From Chromera velia (Eukaryota; Sar; Chromeraceae), in assembly GCA_018398765.1 (NCBI GenBank), contig JAHBMJ010000982.1, forward strand, positions 1 to 37,621: DNA of 37,621 nucleotides, given 5' to 3'. Every line of letters starts with the position of its first letter. The stretch's first letter is position 1. The translations under genes and the position numbers were made by a program. The notes under the pieces are model-generated. The model had not been told where the DNA came from. It made no database searches and saw nothing but the letters and a program-made list of their open reading frames with translations. Of this stretch, positions 22,930-34,617 are shown piece by piece.

Positions 22930-25900
22930 ATTATTGCGTTCATCCGTATGAACGTGCGTTTGGGATGTGCCACTGGGTGTGAGATGTAGGAAGATGCGTA
23001 TGCAGGAAAGAGGGGAGTGGGGGGGACAGGGAGAGAAAGAGAAAGAGAAAGAGAAAGAAACGGCAAGGGAGCGCGAGAAAGTTGCATAAAGTTCCCATCC
23101 TCCCTGTTGGTCGTACTTTTTGTTTTGTCGTCTTTCTCTCCTGAATAGCGACCGCTTCCTGATGGAAGATGAAAATATGTCGTTTCCCCTCCACCTTGCC
23201 AGAAGACATGTGGACGGGCACTTGAGATTTTGACTTGTAGGTATTGATTGTGCTGTTTCTATCCGCTGGTCATCCGTGTACACCGTGCGTACTTAGTCAT
23301 GCGACGTTGCTTTTGAACAAAGGAAGAAGGCGCTGCCGGTGTGTCCCCCCTTTCCCCCCTTAAAGTTTGTTCTTTTTTTCTTTTGCCTCTTCACTTCCCC
23401 CCCTGCACGTCACTTCACTGCAACAAGCATGTGGACTAGCGAGGCGGGGGGGTGGGCAACTGAGAGGTCTGGTGGGCCGACTAACAAGAAAATTGAATGC
23501 TGTGCATTGAGTTGATCAGACGAGAGAGAGTAGATCCAATTCTTGGGCTTTTAAGTAACCATGTCTTGGTTGTCTGCCGGACTTATCTTAAACGCGATTA
23601 TGAAGTGGCGGCATTTTGACAACCTTTCTGAAGCAGCGGTTTTGTTCCCATGCATTGGCATACTAAATGCATGACTCCCACAGGTCAAATCGGTATAAAG
23701 CGCGATGCACACTCTTGTCATTTAATTTTCCTAACAAGTTTTTGCGACTATTTTTAACGAATTTTGCGGCGCAATCAGATTTCTCAGCTGTAATGCATTG
23801 CATGAAAAGCTTTTAAATGAAAGATTACATAAGGTTTAATTATTAGAGTTTATAAAAAAAAAACTAGGAAAAAACCTTTTTAAAAAAACACTTGCAAAAC
23901 AGTTTTAAACTTAAGTTAAAATAGTAAATAAGTATTATGCCAGTGGTGTTTTAATTTTAATTAAATATGCGGACTGACAGTGTCATCATCATAATCATCA
24001 TACACCATCACGATCGGCCCATGCTACGCGTCTAGCGTTCCGCAGGTCACAACGCACAAGGCAGATGATCAAAAAGGAGACTCTTTTGTGAGTTTCAACT
24101 AAGTTCATTGGTTGATATATAAAGCAAACTAATGTACAGAAAAACAAGTTTACTAGTGGCTTGAGATTTGGCGCCGCTAAATTTAGGATTTGACCCTCAA
24201 TCATCATCATAAAAAAAAACTAGCAAGTTTAAAATCTAGTCTAAAAAGTTTTACACATGTCAGTACAAATTGATTAAATTCATTGGATTTTATTGCATAA
24301 AAATTTAAGATACTTTTTCTATATGCTGTTTTCTCGGTGTAAAAAATAACTATAATTGATGTAGAAGCTTCTTAGTATTATATATATATATATATATATA
24401 CTATATATATATACACACACACATTATATATACACATCTGTCACATCATATTCTAATACTGCAGATTCAGTGCGTACATAACATTCAAGTTTGTAGTAAT
24501 AGACAAAATCTGCCAATTTATTTAGTAATTAAAAAAAGGAAGTCCGGTTCGAACCTTAAGCAAACGTGTTCTACTATAAAAATGACTACCACTGCAATGG
24601 TTCGCTAATGGAGCGCCTCTGTCGACCTCGAGCTTTTGCACTGCGCCTCGGGTCCCTGAGAGGACGAAATAAGTGGAGAGATCGATCGATCGCTTTGCTT
24701 GACTGAAGATGAATTCAACAGGAGGATCGATCAATCAAAGTTGCACAACCGTATATGCATGCGCGCTTGTTGCATGAGTCTACAAGGAAAAGATGGTGAA
24801 TTGTGCCTGCGATAGTCTAGAGAATGAAAAAAGGGTGAACAGTGAGTGTTTGAACGCGGCCTTCATTGGTAGGAGGATAATGGACATCGGGATGTGTGGA
24901 AGGGTAAGGGTGGCATTGGTTCATTGACGTACAGGGAGGACCTGGTGATCGGATTTGGATGTTCTTGTTTTCGTCATTTGGTCGGTCAGTAAGGAGAAAG
25001 GACGTGTATAGGTAGTCAGACTGTCTCTTTTCCTTGATCGACCTTGAGGAAAAAAGGAATCAAGAGAGAAAGGAAGAGAGGAAGAAGGATGTTGATATGA
25101 AGGAAGGAAAGAAGGAAGGCTGTACGTTCGATTGATGTCGATCGATTCTCCTCGTTTTCTTCTTCCCCGTTGCAAACTTATAAACAGCTACTGCAAAAGG
25201 GGAAAGAAGGAATGAAAGAAAAATCTGTCGAATCATCCTTTGGCAGATAGAGAGGGAGGCATCGATTGGTTAATTGTCAGTTCGCGTGGATGTCTGGACA
25301 ACGACACGGGATCAGAAGAATTGGTTGTTGTTCTTGCTGGATTAAAATTTCACTCAGCCGTTCCTTGCCTCCCATTGTCCTTCCTCACCCCCGAGGAAAT
25401 GAGACTGCAGCAAAAGAGAGTAGAGTCTTGAATACACGGGCTCATCGCTTCTCGTTTTTTTCTTTCGTTTCTTTTTGTGGCTGAATGATTCAGTCGATCA
25501 TCGAATCTTCTGGTGGTGGGTTCCAACGGTTGAGTTGAACCCTGCACCCTTGCAAACAGAAAGCCCACCTCTCTGTAATCGGCATGGTCGCCCGGGCCGT
25601 GCCCCCTCTTCTTTTCTCAAGCAGAAAATCGCGATCAGTCAATCATTGTCGTTGCAAGTCTTTCATGACTCTCCTCCTATCAAGAGATTTGTTTGAATTA
25701 AATGGATTTCATTGTCATGGAGTGAGTGGATTCTGCATGAAAGTTCATCTTCGAATTCTTAAGTTCAATCAAGAAAACTTTGTTGGGTAAAAACTTATAC
25801 ACCCAAAAGGAACAGAAGAAAATGAAAGCACGTAAAAGCCAAGCAAAACAAATTCAACAAGCCATCGACCGCAGCACTCACCCAACCCACCAGCCAATCC

Positions 25901-26410
25901 ATCTGTGTATGCAAACAGAACACAACAGAACACAACAGAACAGAATAGGAAAGGACAGGATAGGCCGGGTGAATTGTTCAAACCAGATCAGATCAAACAG
26001 CAGACACGGAAAGACAGAAAAGAGAGGAAGAGCTCTGTCCTCTTCTCTTCCACTCCCCTCAGTCCTCCTTCCATCAATGCACAGAGAGAAAGAGAAAGAG
26101 ATCTCTTTCTTGTCACCACACCTCATTCACGTTCTTTACATTCGCCCTTTCTTCACACGGTCAAAAAGAGCGACCGACAGGTGGCAGGAAGGAGGAAACA
26201 AAGGAGCAAATGAAGAAGGAGCAAAGAACGATACAAACAGATCTTTTATCTGTCGATTAATTCACGGATGTGCCTAGCTGTTCTTCTCAAAGTTTCCCCC
26301 CCAATGACACACAGGAAGAAAGGAAGACCCCCTCCCCATGTCATTTCTTTCACACACCCATTTTGCCTCTGCATGCTCTCTTTGCTTCATCCTCAAATGC
26401 TTCCTTCCGC
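20839..26410. other. 5.6-kb region without a supported gene
   Basis: 20839-23500 is mixed DNA with microsatellites: tgcc at 22334-22362, TG at about 22898-22928 and gaaa at about 23033-23060. 23600-24560 is AT-rich (TA run at 24377-24413). 24560-26400 holds gatcgatc and gaag motifs. Open frames occur (for example ATG 21387 to 21671, 94 codons) but none shows a recognisable domain. The 3' UTR of the minus-strand receptor gene should lie just below 26411. Confidence 0.5.
24377..24432. repeat. TA/CA microsatellite
   Basis: TA units pass into ACACAC and back to TATATA within the AT-rich block. Confidence 0.93.
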
Positions 26411-29400
26411 TTAGTGTCTCACAGGAGCCATCCATGATTTTCCATTATTCGTCTTTCCCCTGCCCACCACTGAAATTGCAGCTCCCTCTCCCCTTTCACC
26501 CGACTCCAAGTCCTCCTCTCTCTCATCATCGCCCTCCTCCCCCCCCATATCCCTTCCCCCCCCATGACCGTCGTCTTCAAGGTCCGATTCCTCCTCTGCA
26601 ATCGGGTCATCGTCATCTGGGCGGTACCCCATCGGACCCTCTGGGGCATATGAAACCTTCCGGGAGGCCATGAGGGAGGTCCTTCGTGGTTCCTCTGTCG
26701 CCTCTCTAAGGGATGTCCGGGGCATCGCGGCGGGAGACGGCCCAGGAGAATAGGCCTGACCCACCCCATCCTCGGACTCTCTCTCTCCCGCCTCTCTGTC
26801 TTCCTCCTTCTCGTCTGGAGATTTCGGTTTCAACCCCACCCCCACAGACCGCAAAGTGTCCCCCATGCGATTTGTGTTAACCACAGAGACAACGGCATTG
26901 GGGGGACTCTCCAGGCTGCTGTTCTTGTGTGTGTGTCGTGGGTGATATGAGGACTGCATTTGCACACAGATAGAGACACATGTATGAGAATAGGATAAAC
27001 CCAGCCAGACGCAGAAAGGACAGCGGGATAATGGAGAGACGAATCTGGATTTGTTCCTCTTCATCCTCTTCTGGGATAAGTTCTTCGGACATTTCATGGC
27101 TCTGTGTGATAACCGACCACAGACTCAATTGTCTCATGCATCATTCAACAAATAGAATTAAACGCGACGAAAATGAAAAAAAGAAGAAACACAGCAAAAG
27201 AAAGAAGAGAAGAAAGTGACTGACGTAATGTCCCGGTGATTGTTGCCTTCCCAGAGCGTTTTGCGACTGTTGCCTTGCCATTGACATCGCTTTGGAGTCC
27301 TGCCGTGCCGCCGCCTCAGCCACTGAGTCGATATCTGAATCGTCTGCAGAATAGAGGTCCCCTTCCTCCATAGGTCCGTTCTCTGTCTGCAGTCAATCAG
27401 TCAGACAGACAGACAGAAAAGCGATCAAAGACAATGCATGCGAACCAATCGCTCATCCATTTGCTCAATCCGTATTTTCATTCAATGGTCTTCAGCTGAG
27501 ATCTAAGTTTCAATCATGGAGGAGGGAAACATGTGAACGACTGACCTGTCTGTGAAATTCCAACATGTTGGCGTCGTAAGTTTGGATACGCCGAATCGTT
27601 GACAGACCGCTGCAGTCAGGTCACACAAGAAAGAGAAGAGAAGAGAAGAGAAATAAGGGTTTCACATCATGTCTCAGTTCAGATAGAGACGAAGCTCACA
27701 AAGACATTTGCAGACGAAGCGGTTCTACAGCACCACAGACCGTCTGAACATGCTTGTCAAGTGTACACAAACGGCGTCTTCGCTTCTTTGTCTGCCTGAA
27801 TTTTGTGTTCCTAGCCTAACGTGTCTGGCGTTTCTCCTCCTCTTTCTCCATTGTTTCATATTGCACTGGCATCCATGGCACATTGACAAGCTCAGATCGA
27901 TGAACTCTTCCGAATGAGAAAATGCTGATGTCACAGCGCTCACACAAGCAGGCAGGCTGTCAGAACCTCGATCCTTGCAACAGTCCTTTCCCACCTGTGA
28001 AAGGGGTTCTTTTTCTTTCTCAGCTGCTCCCCCGATCGCCATAGCACAGCAACGAAGGCGAGAACCCCCCAGAAGAAAAACGGTCCCATCAGAGCCTGCA
28101 GACAGATAGAGACAGACAGAAAGCAGTCAGGAAGCTAGAGCAGGACAGCAGCTCGGAGATGACTACAGAAGGTCGTCCGCCTCTCCTATCAGAGCATACT
28201 CCTATCAAGTGAAAGTAAGAGACCTCTGGATTTCGAAAAGACTAGCGAAACAGAGTGGACGTCTCAACAAGCTTCTTCCCCCCAGCTCCCCCCCCATGCA
28301 CCAAACCCAGGAAGCGCACCTGCCAGGAAAGAGAGGTCGCATCGTTAGTTTCCTGTGTCTCGTCATACGGACAGTCACTCTTCGCCCTCCACTTCTGGAA
28401 CAGCTGCTCGTAGTCACCTGCAGTGATCGAGGTGGGATTGATTGAAAATGGACTCTCGATTGGCACCAGACAGAAGAGGATCGACAGCAGAAAAATGAAT
28501 TTCTCTTCTAATTTCGTGGATGTGGTGCTCAGCTCGGTGGTGTTTCTAGCAACGAACAGGGAGGCAACAAGGTCTATCTTTTCAATCTTTCCTTACCCCC
28601 CTCCACAGACAGACCTGAGATTGTGTTCATCGTTGTGAGGAACGACCACTCCTTCTCGTAGGCGCTCGCGACGGGAATCGCCACGATGTTTGACACCACA
28701 CCTCCCCCAGCAAACCTGCGAAGAAGTTGAATTCAGGAAGCAGCATGAGAGGTCTGAGTAATCCTCGCATGCAGGGAGGGATTCTTGAGGGATTGAAAAA
28801 TGCACCCGGACAAGGAGTTCAAATACTGCTGCTGCAAAGCGACTGCGACTCGCAAAGAAGAAGAACGAGAAGAAGAACAAGAAGAGGAAGGAGAAGAAGA
28901 AGGAGGAGAAGAAGAAGAAGAAGAAGGAAAAAAGCAAAACAACAGAGTGTTTGAATAATGTGGATTCAGAAGAGTTGATTCAGAGAAAGTGGTACATGTA
29001 AAGAGAGCTGTTCCTGCATGGGTCTTTCCGCAAACAAAGAAGCGAGGGAGATCGTCTGCCTGCCTCGTTCAAAAGACTCTTCTGGGTTTTCATTTCCGCT
29101 CAGTTCTTCCGATGATCTCCTCCGTCAAACTGACCTTCTGTCACACGACTGATAGTCGTCGCGTAGAAGAGCGTCTGTCTCAGGGACGATGGAGCCGTCA
29201 CAGAGTCCGTCCGCAACGTCTGTGACAAGTTGAGTGGAGGACTCCGTCACTCGCACCTGCAATGTTAAGAGATACGTACATGAGTTCGAAGCAGAAAGGA
29301 ACACTTGAAGCAAAACCTGACTTTCGAGCCCTTTTGCAGTCTCCCACTCGGCATACTTGCACAAGATCTGTCTTCATTGCAAAAAACAAACACAACAAAT

Positions 29401-30839
29401 GAAGGCAGGAGGAAAACCGCAAAGACTAACCTTGAGGTTTGGGTGCATCTTTTGCACTCCATCCACGACATTCTTCTCTACACAAATCGTCAGTCCTGCA
29501 ACGAGAGAGAGTCCATGAGAGATGCACGTACACGAGAGTATGGATAGGCAGGAAAGCGAAAGCAGGCAAGAAGGCAAAACTTCTCAAAGAGGGAGACTAG
29601 ACCAATGAAGAGTGACTCACTTGGGCACAGCTTGTACGGGAATGCATCGACCAAGCTGAATGGTTTTACATCTCTGACTGTCGGCCTTTTGGCTCCCTCT
29701 TTTTCCCGGTGTTTTTCTGTCTTTCATCCGCTTTGCATTTGAAACGGCAGTTGGAACAACGACCACGCAAACAAGAAAGTCATAACTGGCGGACAGACTG
29801 ACTGACTGACTGTTGTTATCTGCATCTTGGATGTTGTCGATTCCCCTCTCGATGTTTCTTGACAGGTTGGCAGCCAGGTTTGCCGTGTACGAGGAGACAA
29901 TGATGAGGACAAAGAAGCCGTAAGCCAGGAGGAGAATGCGAGTCGCGTTTCTGGGGGGGTGCTTCACGACGCTCATCGAGAACAGAGTCTGCACACACGA
30001 AGAGCTCAGCAGCGGGTTTTGTTCTTTCCTCTCTCTGAGCACAGGGTTAGGGTCTGCACACACAAAAAGCTCAGCAGCGGTGCTTATTCTTTTCTCTCTC
30101 TGAGAACAGGGTCTGCACATGCAGAGGTCAGCAGTCAAGACAAAATGCGTATTGAAGCGCATGTGCAAAGAAAAACAAAAGGACCCCGCCCTCTCATTTT
30201 ATAAACCAGCGGTACTGCACCTCCGCAGAAGGCCCAGAAGAAGAGCAGAATAGACTATGGACTGGACTGCAAATCATGCACTGAGGGACAAAAAGGGGGA
30301 CCTGGCTAACCAATCAAACAAGGGGGCAGCGACAGATCAAGGCTTTGAATGAGTGAGGGGTAGTGCAACCGATGACAGATCAAAATGTATCTGATCACGA
30401 CCAATCCAAACAGAATGCGCCAGACGAGGTCTATCGCTTTCTGAAGTGAGGGTGCACCTGTGTCTCAAGAAGAAATCTGACCGACCGACCGACCTGTGAT
30501 GTGTAGTAGAAGGCCTTTCCAAATGTCCCCATACAGAACCTGCACTTTGCCACTGCATTTGCCCTCTTTCTCTCCTCCCTCTTCGAAAGCCCATTCTTCT
30601 TCCTCATTTTCCAGAGTTTCCGACACCCCACACACGAGGCCCCCCCCTCCAGCCACCAGTACGTGACTACAGTCGTGATGGTGGCCCCGATGACCATCAG
30701 CCATGCCGTCGTGTCGAAGGGAGACAACCACAGCACAAGGGACTCTGTCCACACAACCTCCAACGCCTTCGGGACCCACAGTCTGTACAAGACCACCTGA
30801 ACATCATCTCAGCATATTATTCCATACACACACATATTC

Positions 30840-30880
<41 letters not shown>

Positions 30881-33224
30881 CACACATTTACACACACGCA
30901 CACAGGAGCGTCTATCGTCTGTTGCGTCTGCTAAATTGAGTGCTGAATCTGCGGACACGCAGCTAAGGAGACAACCTAGCCAGACGGTTGGCAAACAAAG
31001 TGAGGAGAGCAGCGGTAGGTACAGAGGGTCATTTTTCAGAGCAGCTTCAGTGGGTGCTCTGTCGCGTCATCGAGGCTTGTTCGAAAAACAAAATCGGGGT
31101 CCACGGAAGAAAGCGAGGGGAGTCCCCCCTCTCTCCTTCCCCACTGACCCTCAGAGGAGCAGAGAAATCGGCCCATCCCGCTCTGGTGGCGGACGCCTGC
31201 ATTCACAGAGAGAGGGCACGGGTGAGAGACCGAGGGGTAAACAAACGGAGGACGTAATAATCCAAAAGGGAGAGGAGAGGAGAGGAGAGGAGAGGGGAGG
31301 CAGGCCGTGTAAAGCAGATCGCAAGAAAAGGAAATCCATGAAGACGAACGAGCTGGAATGGTGGGGAGATCAGGAAGGGCAGCTACAATGAATTGAAGGG
31401 TATCTGTTAGCATTTGGATCTGCTGAGAATGAAACCTTCAGAAAGAAAAGGGGAGAGAGGGGGGGGGACTGCGTGGAGAAATGAGTGAAGTAGTCGAGAA
31501 ATACACCTATGTACACATAGCTGCAAAGACGCGTAAAGGTACAAAATCCACACTTGCAAACAGGCCCTTTGCGCCCCCTCATCCCACTCTTTCTTTTCTT
31601 TTCTTTTCTTTTCTTTTATCGTGTGTTCCTGCTGACACACCTGCACTGTGGAAGCGCAGAAATCTAGGAGACCCATCGCCACGTCGTGCACGCATGCGTC
31701 CCACTTGGAAGCGAACATGCTGAGGGAAGTCTCAGATACCTGAAGGAAAGAAGGAAGACTTGAGAGTGTGCCTGTGAGTTTGTACTTCAAAGCTGCCGTC
31801 CCTCAAACTTTCCGCTTTGACCTTTCAGTAACACCACGAAGACACAGGCCATTCATGTCCTAGGGACCAGGAGGGCATGAGAATCACAGCCTGGGATTGT
31901 GTCGATTCAGTCGTGACTTTTGCTTCTTCTTCTTCTGCAACCCTGTGAGGCTTCCGCTATGTGAGGGTCTTTCGAGACATTATGGCTGGGTCTTGCAACA
32001 GTTGCGACCGGTTACGTGTTTTTTGCCTGCAGAACAGAAGAGAAGGTTCCTATCCAACTGATGGGTGCACTGACAACGTACCTGCTTCTCAACCAAGATG
32101 AATCCCGCCTGACGCTGCAGGAGAGCCAACCACTCAGGGACCAACCCGGCCCACTGCCCCGAGGCGTCCCGAAAGTGAAGAGGTCTCAATGCTGCGGGGA
32201 AAGAAAGATTTATTTCAGAGCAGAGGCATTTTCATTTGACTGATTCAAAGGGACAGAGAATTCGGGGAGCATGGGTGGACTGAAGAGAGGCAGATGGACG
32301 ATAATCTCAGGGAGGAAGCTTATGAATGGATGGATTGATGGATGGATGGATGGATGGATGGGTGGGTGGATGGATGGATGGATGGATGGGTGGGTGGATG
32401 GATGGGTGGGTGGATGGATGGATGGGTGGATGGATGGATGGGTGGATGGATGGATGGATGGGTGGATAGATGGGTGTGTGCCTGGGTTTATCAATCCAGG
32501 AGGGGGACAGGTGAGGGGGCAGAGACGCTGCGTTGACGAAGGGGGGCTTCGGAGTTTTGTCGCCTTTTTTTTTTGTGATGAATAACGAAAGAGCTCCTTG
32601 ATTCTCTCTACGGACTCACGAGCAGGGTAGGCGTATCTGAGGGAGACCCCTCTAAGCGAGTCCTGTGCCACCGTGTCCCTTGCATAATCTGCAGACCCAC
32701 AGGCCTGGTAGGAGTAGTAGAGGTCTTCTCCTGGAAACAGCTGCGACCTTCCCAGCTGCAGAATCAATCAAGGAAGCAAGGGATGATGGAATGAATGAAG
32801 GAACAAAGAAAGGGATGAAGGAACCAATGCAAGAAAGGAGGAAGACAGGAACACAGGAACGACCGACCGACCAACCGAAGGAAAGAAGGAATGACGCAAA
32901 CCCACCCGCCCACCCACCTGCACATCGCAATTATCCGGGTTCACGTAGCACCACTCGAGTGCACAGTTGGAAGCTGGAGAGGAAACATCACAGTCTCCGA
33001 GGCCCGAATCGAATGACGAGCAGGTCGCCCTGCATCATGCGCACAGGAAACCAACTCAGGATGTCATCATCATGTACTGCCATCCAATCACACCAAGAGA
33101 CGGGAGACAAGTGCCCACATGCGCAGAACCAGGCAGAGACGCGTGAATGAAGAAGGTCACCAGCACTTCCACGTACAGAACCTCACACACAGACAGACAG
33201 ACAAACAGACGCGCACGAGCACGC

Positions 33225-33255
<31 letters not shown>

Positions 33256-33953
33256 CACACACACACACACAGATATATATATATATATATATATATATAA
33301 ACGGATACACTTCCTTTTGCGGTCTCTGCCTGTTCTTCCCACCGGTCCACTACAAATACAGCGACACAATCTCGTTGACCTATGGACATGACGCATTCAC
33401 GCACATGTATGCTAACCTCGACTCCCACACACGGACAGTGCACGGGCACCCAAATTCAGGCAGGCACAGCTAGGAGGGCAGTCGTGAGCTCACAACCTTT
33501 GAGAGCCTCCATGCATGCCCTCGTCACTCCATTCTATGCATCGGTTTGTGACGGGCATATATCAGATGTATACCCAATAGCGCGGAATGACGACGTCCAG
33601 ATGTGCACATCAGTCAACACACTGACCCTGTTCCGTAAGTCTCAGGAAAGCAGTACATGGTGGTATCCGTTCCCGCAGCCACGCAGCCCGAGGACACGAG
33701 GTAGTTCGACCCTGCAGCGTCAAATGACAGTCACTCACATCAATCTTCCAACCATTGAATCTTCCTTCGACATGCAAACGTCTGACAAAAACAGCACACA
33801 ACGAACACACCACCACAAACACGAAAATTCTACAGTTTCATGTCGCTGACCTGTCCATGAATGGTCTATGCAGGGACATCCTGTACTACACAGGTTTGGT
33901 AACAATGCTGAGAGCACGACGAAGAAAGAGAAAGCCCTCGTGCCTCTCAGCAT
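26411..33953 (-). CDS. Ionotropic glutamate receptor-like ligand-gated channel, 17 exons
   Basis: Exons in transcript order: 33953-33851, 33711-33627, 33029-32918, 32755-32620, 32191-32082, 31739-31641, 31196-31149, 30796-30494, 29988-29811, 29495-29431, 29256-29135, 28715-28615, 28417-28320, 28095-27995, 27609-27546, 27386-27225, 26953-26411 (TAA). Every junction keeps phase, giving 809 aa. Signal peptide about 1-25; Cys-rich module about 26-120 with [10 protein letters not shown]1 lobe about 136-250 containing [15 protein letters not shown] and [12 protein letters not shown]1 about 262-280; pore loop about 318-340; M3 350-374 with [10 protein letters not shown]2 376-520; M4 521-541; Ser-rich and acidic tail to 809. 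R220 sits where family members bind the ligand carboxylate, and C451/C503 match the conserved S2 disulfide. The usual bilobed amino-terminal domain is absent. Predicted to be a plasma-membrane cation channel gated by an amino acid; the actual ligand is unknown. Confidence 0.93.
28857..28931. repeat. GAA/GAAG microsatellite in receptor intron
   Basis: A purine gaa/gag repeat in the intron between exons 11 and 12 (28716-29134). On the transcribed strand it is a CTT tract. Confidence 0.92.
29985..30122 (-). repeat. Triplicated 3' splice-site segment
   Basis: On the minus strand, the end of the intron upstream of exon 9 contains three tandem copies of a unit of about 60-65 bp. Each copy holds a gctgag/gctgac box, a (t/c)gtgtgcag-type acceptor and the first exon-like bases ac(t/c)ctgttctc or a close variant. 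Acceptor AGs fall just above 29988, 30053 and 30112. Only the 29988 site continues into the conserved M3 coding sequence. Using the most upstream acceptor would reach an in-frame TGA within about 15 codons. Confidence 0.8.
30207..30323 (+). repeat. Dispersed repeat, copy B
   Basis: A 117-bp near-copy of 13071-13188 in the same orientation, inserted antisense in the receptor intron between exons 8 and 9. Differences are scattered substitutions plus a one-base length change. Confidence 0.85.
30826..30905. repeat. CA microsatellite in receptor intron
   Basis: CA units with aaac and attt interruptions in the intron between exons 7 and 8 (30797-31148). Confidence 0.93.
31265..31298. repeat. GGAGA pentanucleotide repeat
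   Basis: A short ggaga run in the intron between exons 6 and 7 of the receptor gene. Confidence 0.9.
31592..31618. repeat. TTTTC pentanucleotide repeat
   Basis: About five ttttc units in the same receptor intron, 23 bases from the exon 6 border at 31641. Confidence 0.9.
32324..32480. repeat. GGAT/GGGT tetranucleotide minisatellite
   Basis: About 150 bases of ggat units with ggtg variants arranged in higher-order blocks. It lies in the intron between exons 4 and 5 of the receptor (32192-32619). The Trp/Gly/Asp/Met translation is an artefact. Confidence 0.95.
33187..33299. repeat. CAGA, CA and TA compound microsatellite
   Basis: CAGA units, then CA, then about 13 TA units, in the intron between exons 2 and 3 of the receptor gene (33030-33626). 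Confidence 0.95.
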
Positions 33954-34581
33954 TGTGTGATTTTTTTTTCCCCCACTTGAAGCTGCAAACAGTTGCGCGT
34001 CGCGCGTTCTTGACCTGGAAGGGAGGTCACACCCCCTCTCTGATTGTCGGTTCTTTTGCTTGCGTATGTCTATAAAGACTGAGCCGCTAATGGACGGGCT
34101 GGGCAGCATCAGAATTGGAGAGAAGAGACCTTGCATGGTATCTCTCGAGAGAAAAGTGTGACTGACCTGTCTGATAAATTTAATTATATATATAAGCTCG
34201 GCAGGGCTCTCAAATGAAGCTTTCTCCGTGCGAACACACCGTTAAAGGGCATCCTCATTGAAAACTAAAAAACGTGCCCCACCAGCTCTCTATTTACGGG
34301 GCCCCAGAATGTCTCAAATTGCGTGATACACTCTCTTCTGGTGGGTGAGTGCCTTACAGATGTGACTTGCTCTGGGAGAAGACTTACGGTTCAATGTTGT
34401 AGCCAAAATTGTATGCAAAGTACACTTTCTCAAGGCCCTTAACCCTGGCCCTTGTGAAACTGAGCTGCCCTCTGAGGCAATCTGTATCTGAATTTAACTA
34501 ATTTAATTTGTATACATTTTTTGACAGGTGCATGCATGTATATATATATATATATATACGTATATATCTAATTATATAACG

Positions 34582-34617
<36 letters not shown>

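Noticed and set aside
24540-24570. GGTTCGAACC, resembling a tRNA T-arm
   Set aside because: It is just a short palindrome; no acceptor, D or anticodon stems can be paired around it on either strand.
29617-30168. A single 183-codon minus-strand gene
   Set aside because: Only 29811-29988 is coding (M3); the rest is intron on both sides, including repeated acceptor segments.
32324-32480. Repeat array considered as a CRISPR
   Set aside because: Units are 4 bp with no unique spacers, and the context is a eukaryotic intron.
32210-32767. 185-codon minus-strand frame containing a His-Pro-Ser repeat
   Set aside because: The first part is receptor exon 4; the repeat part is the intronic GGAT minisatellite read through.
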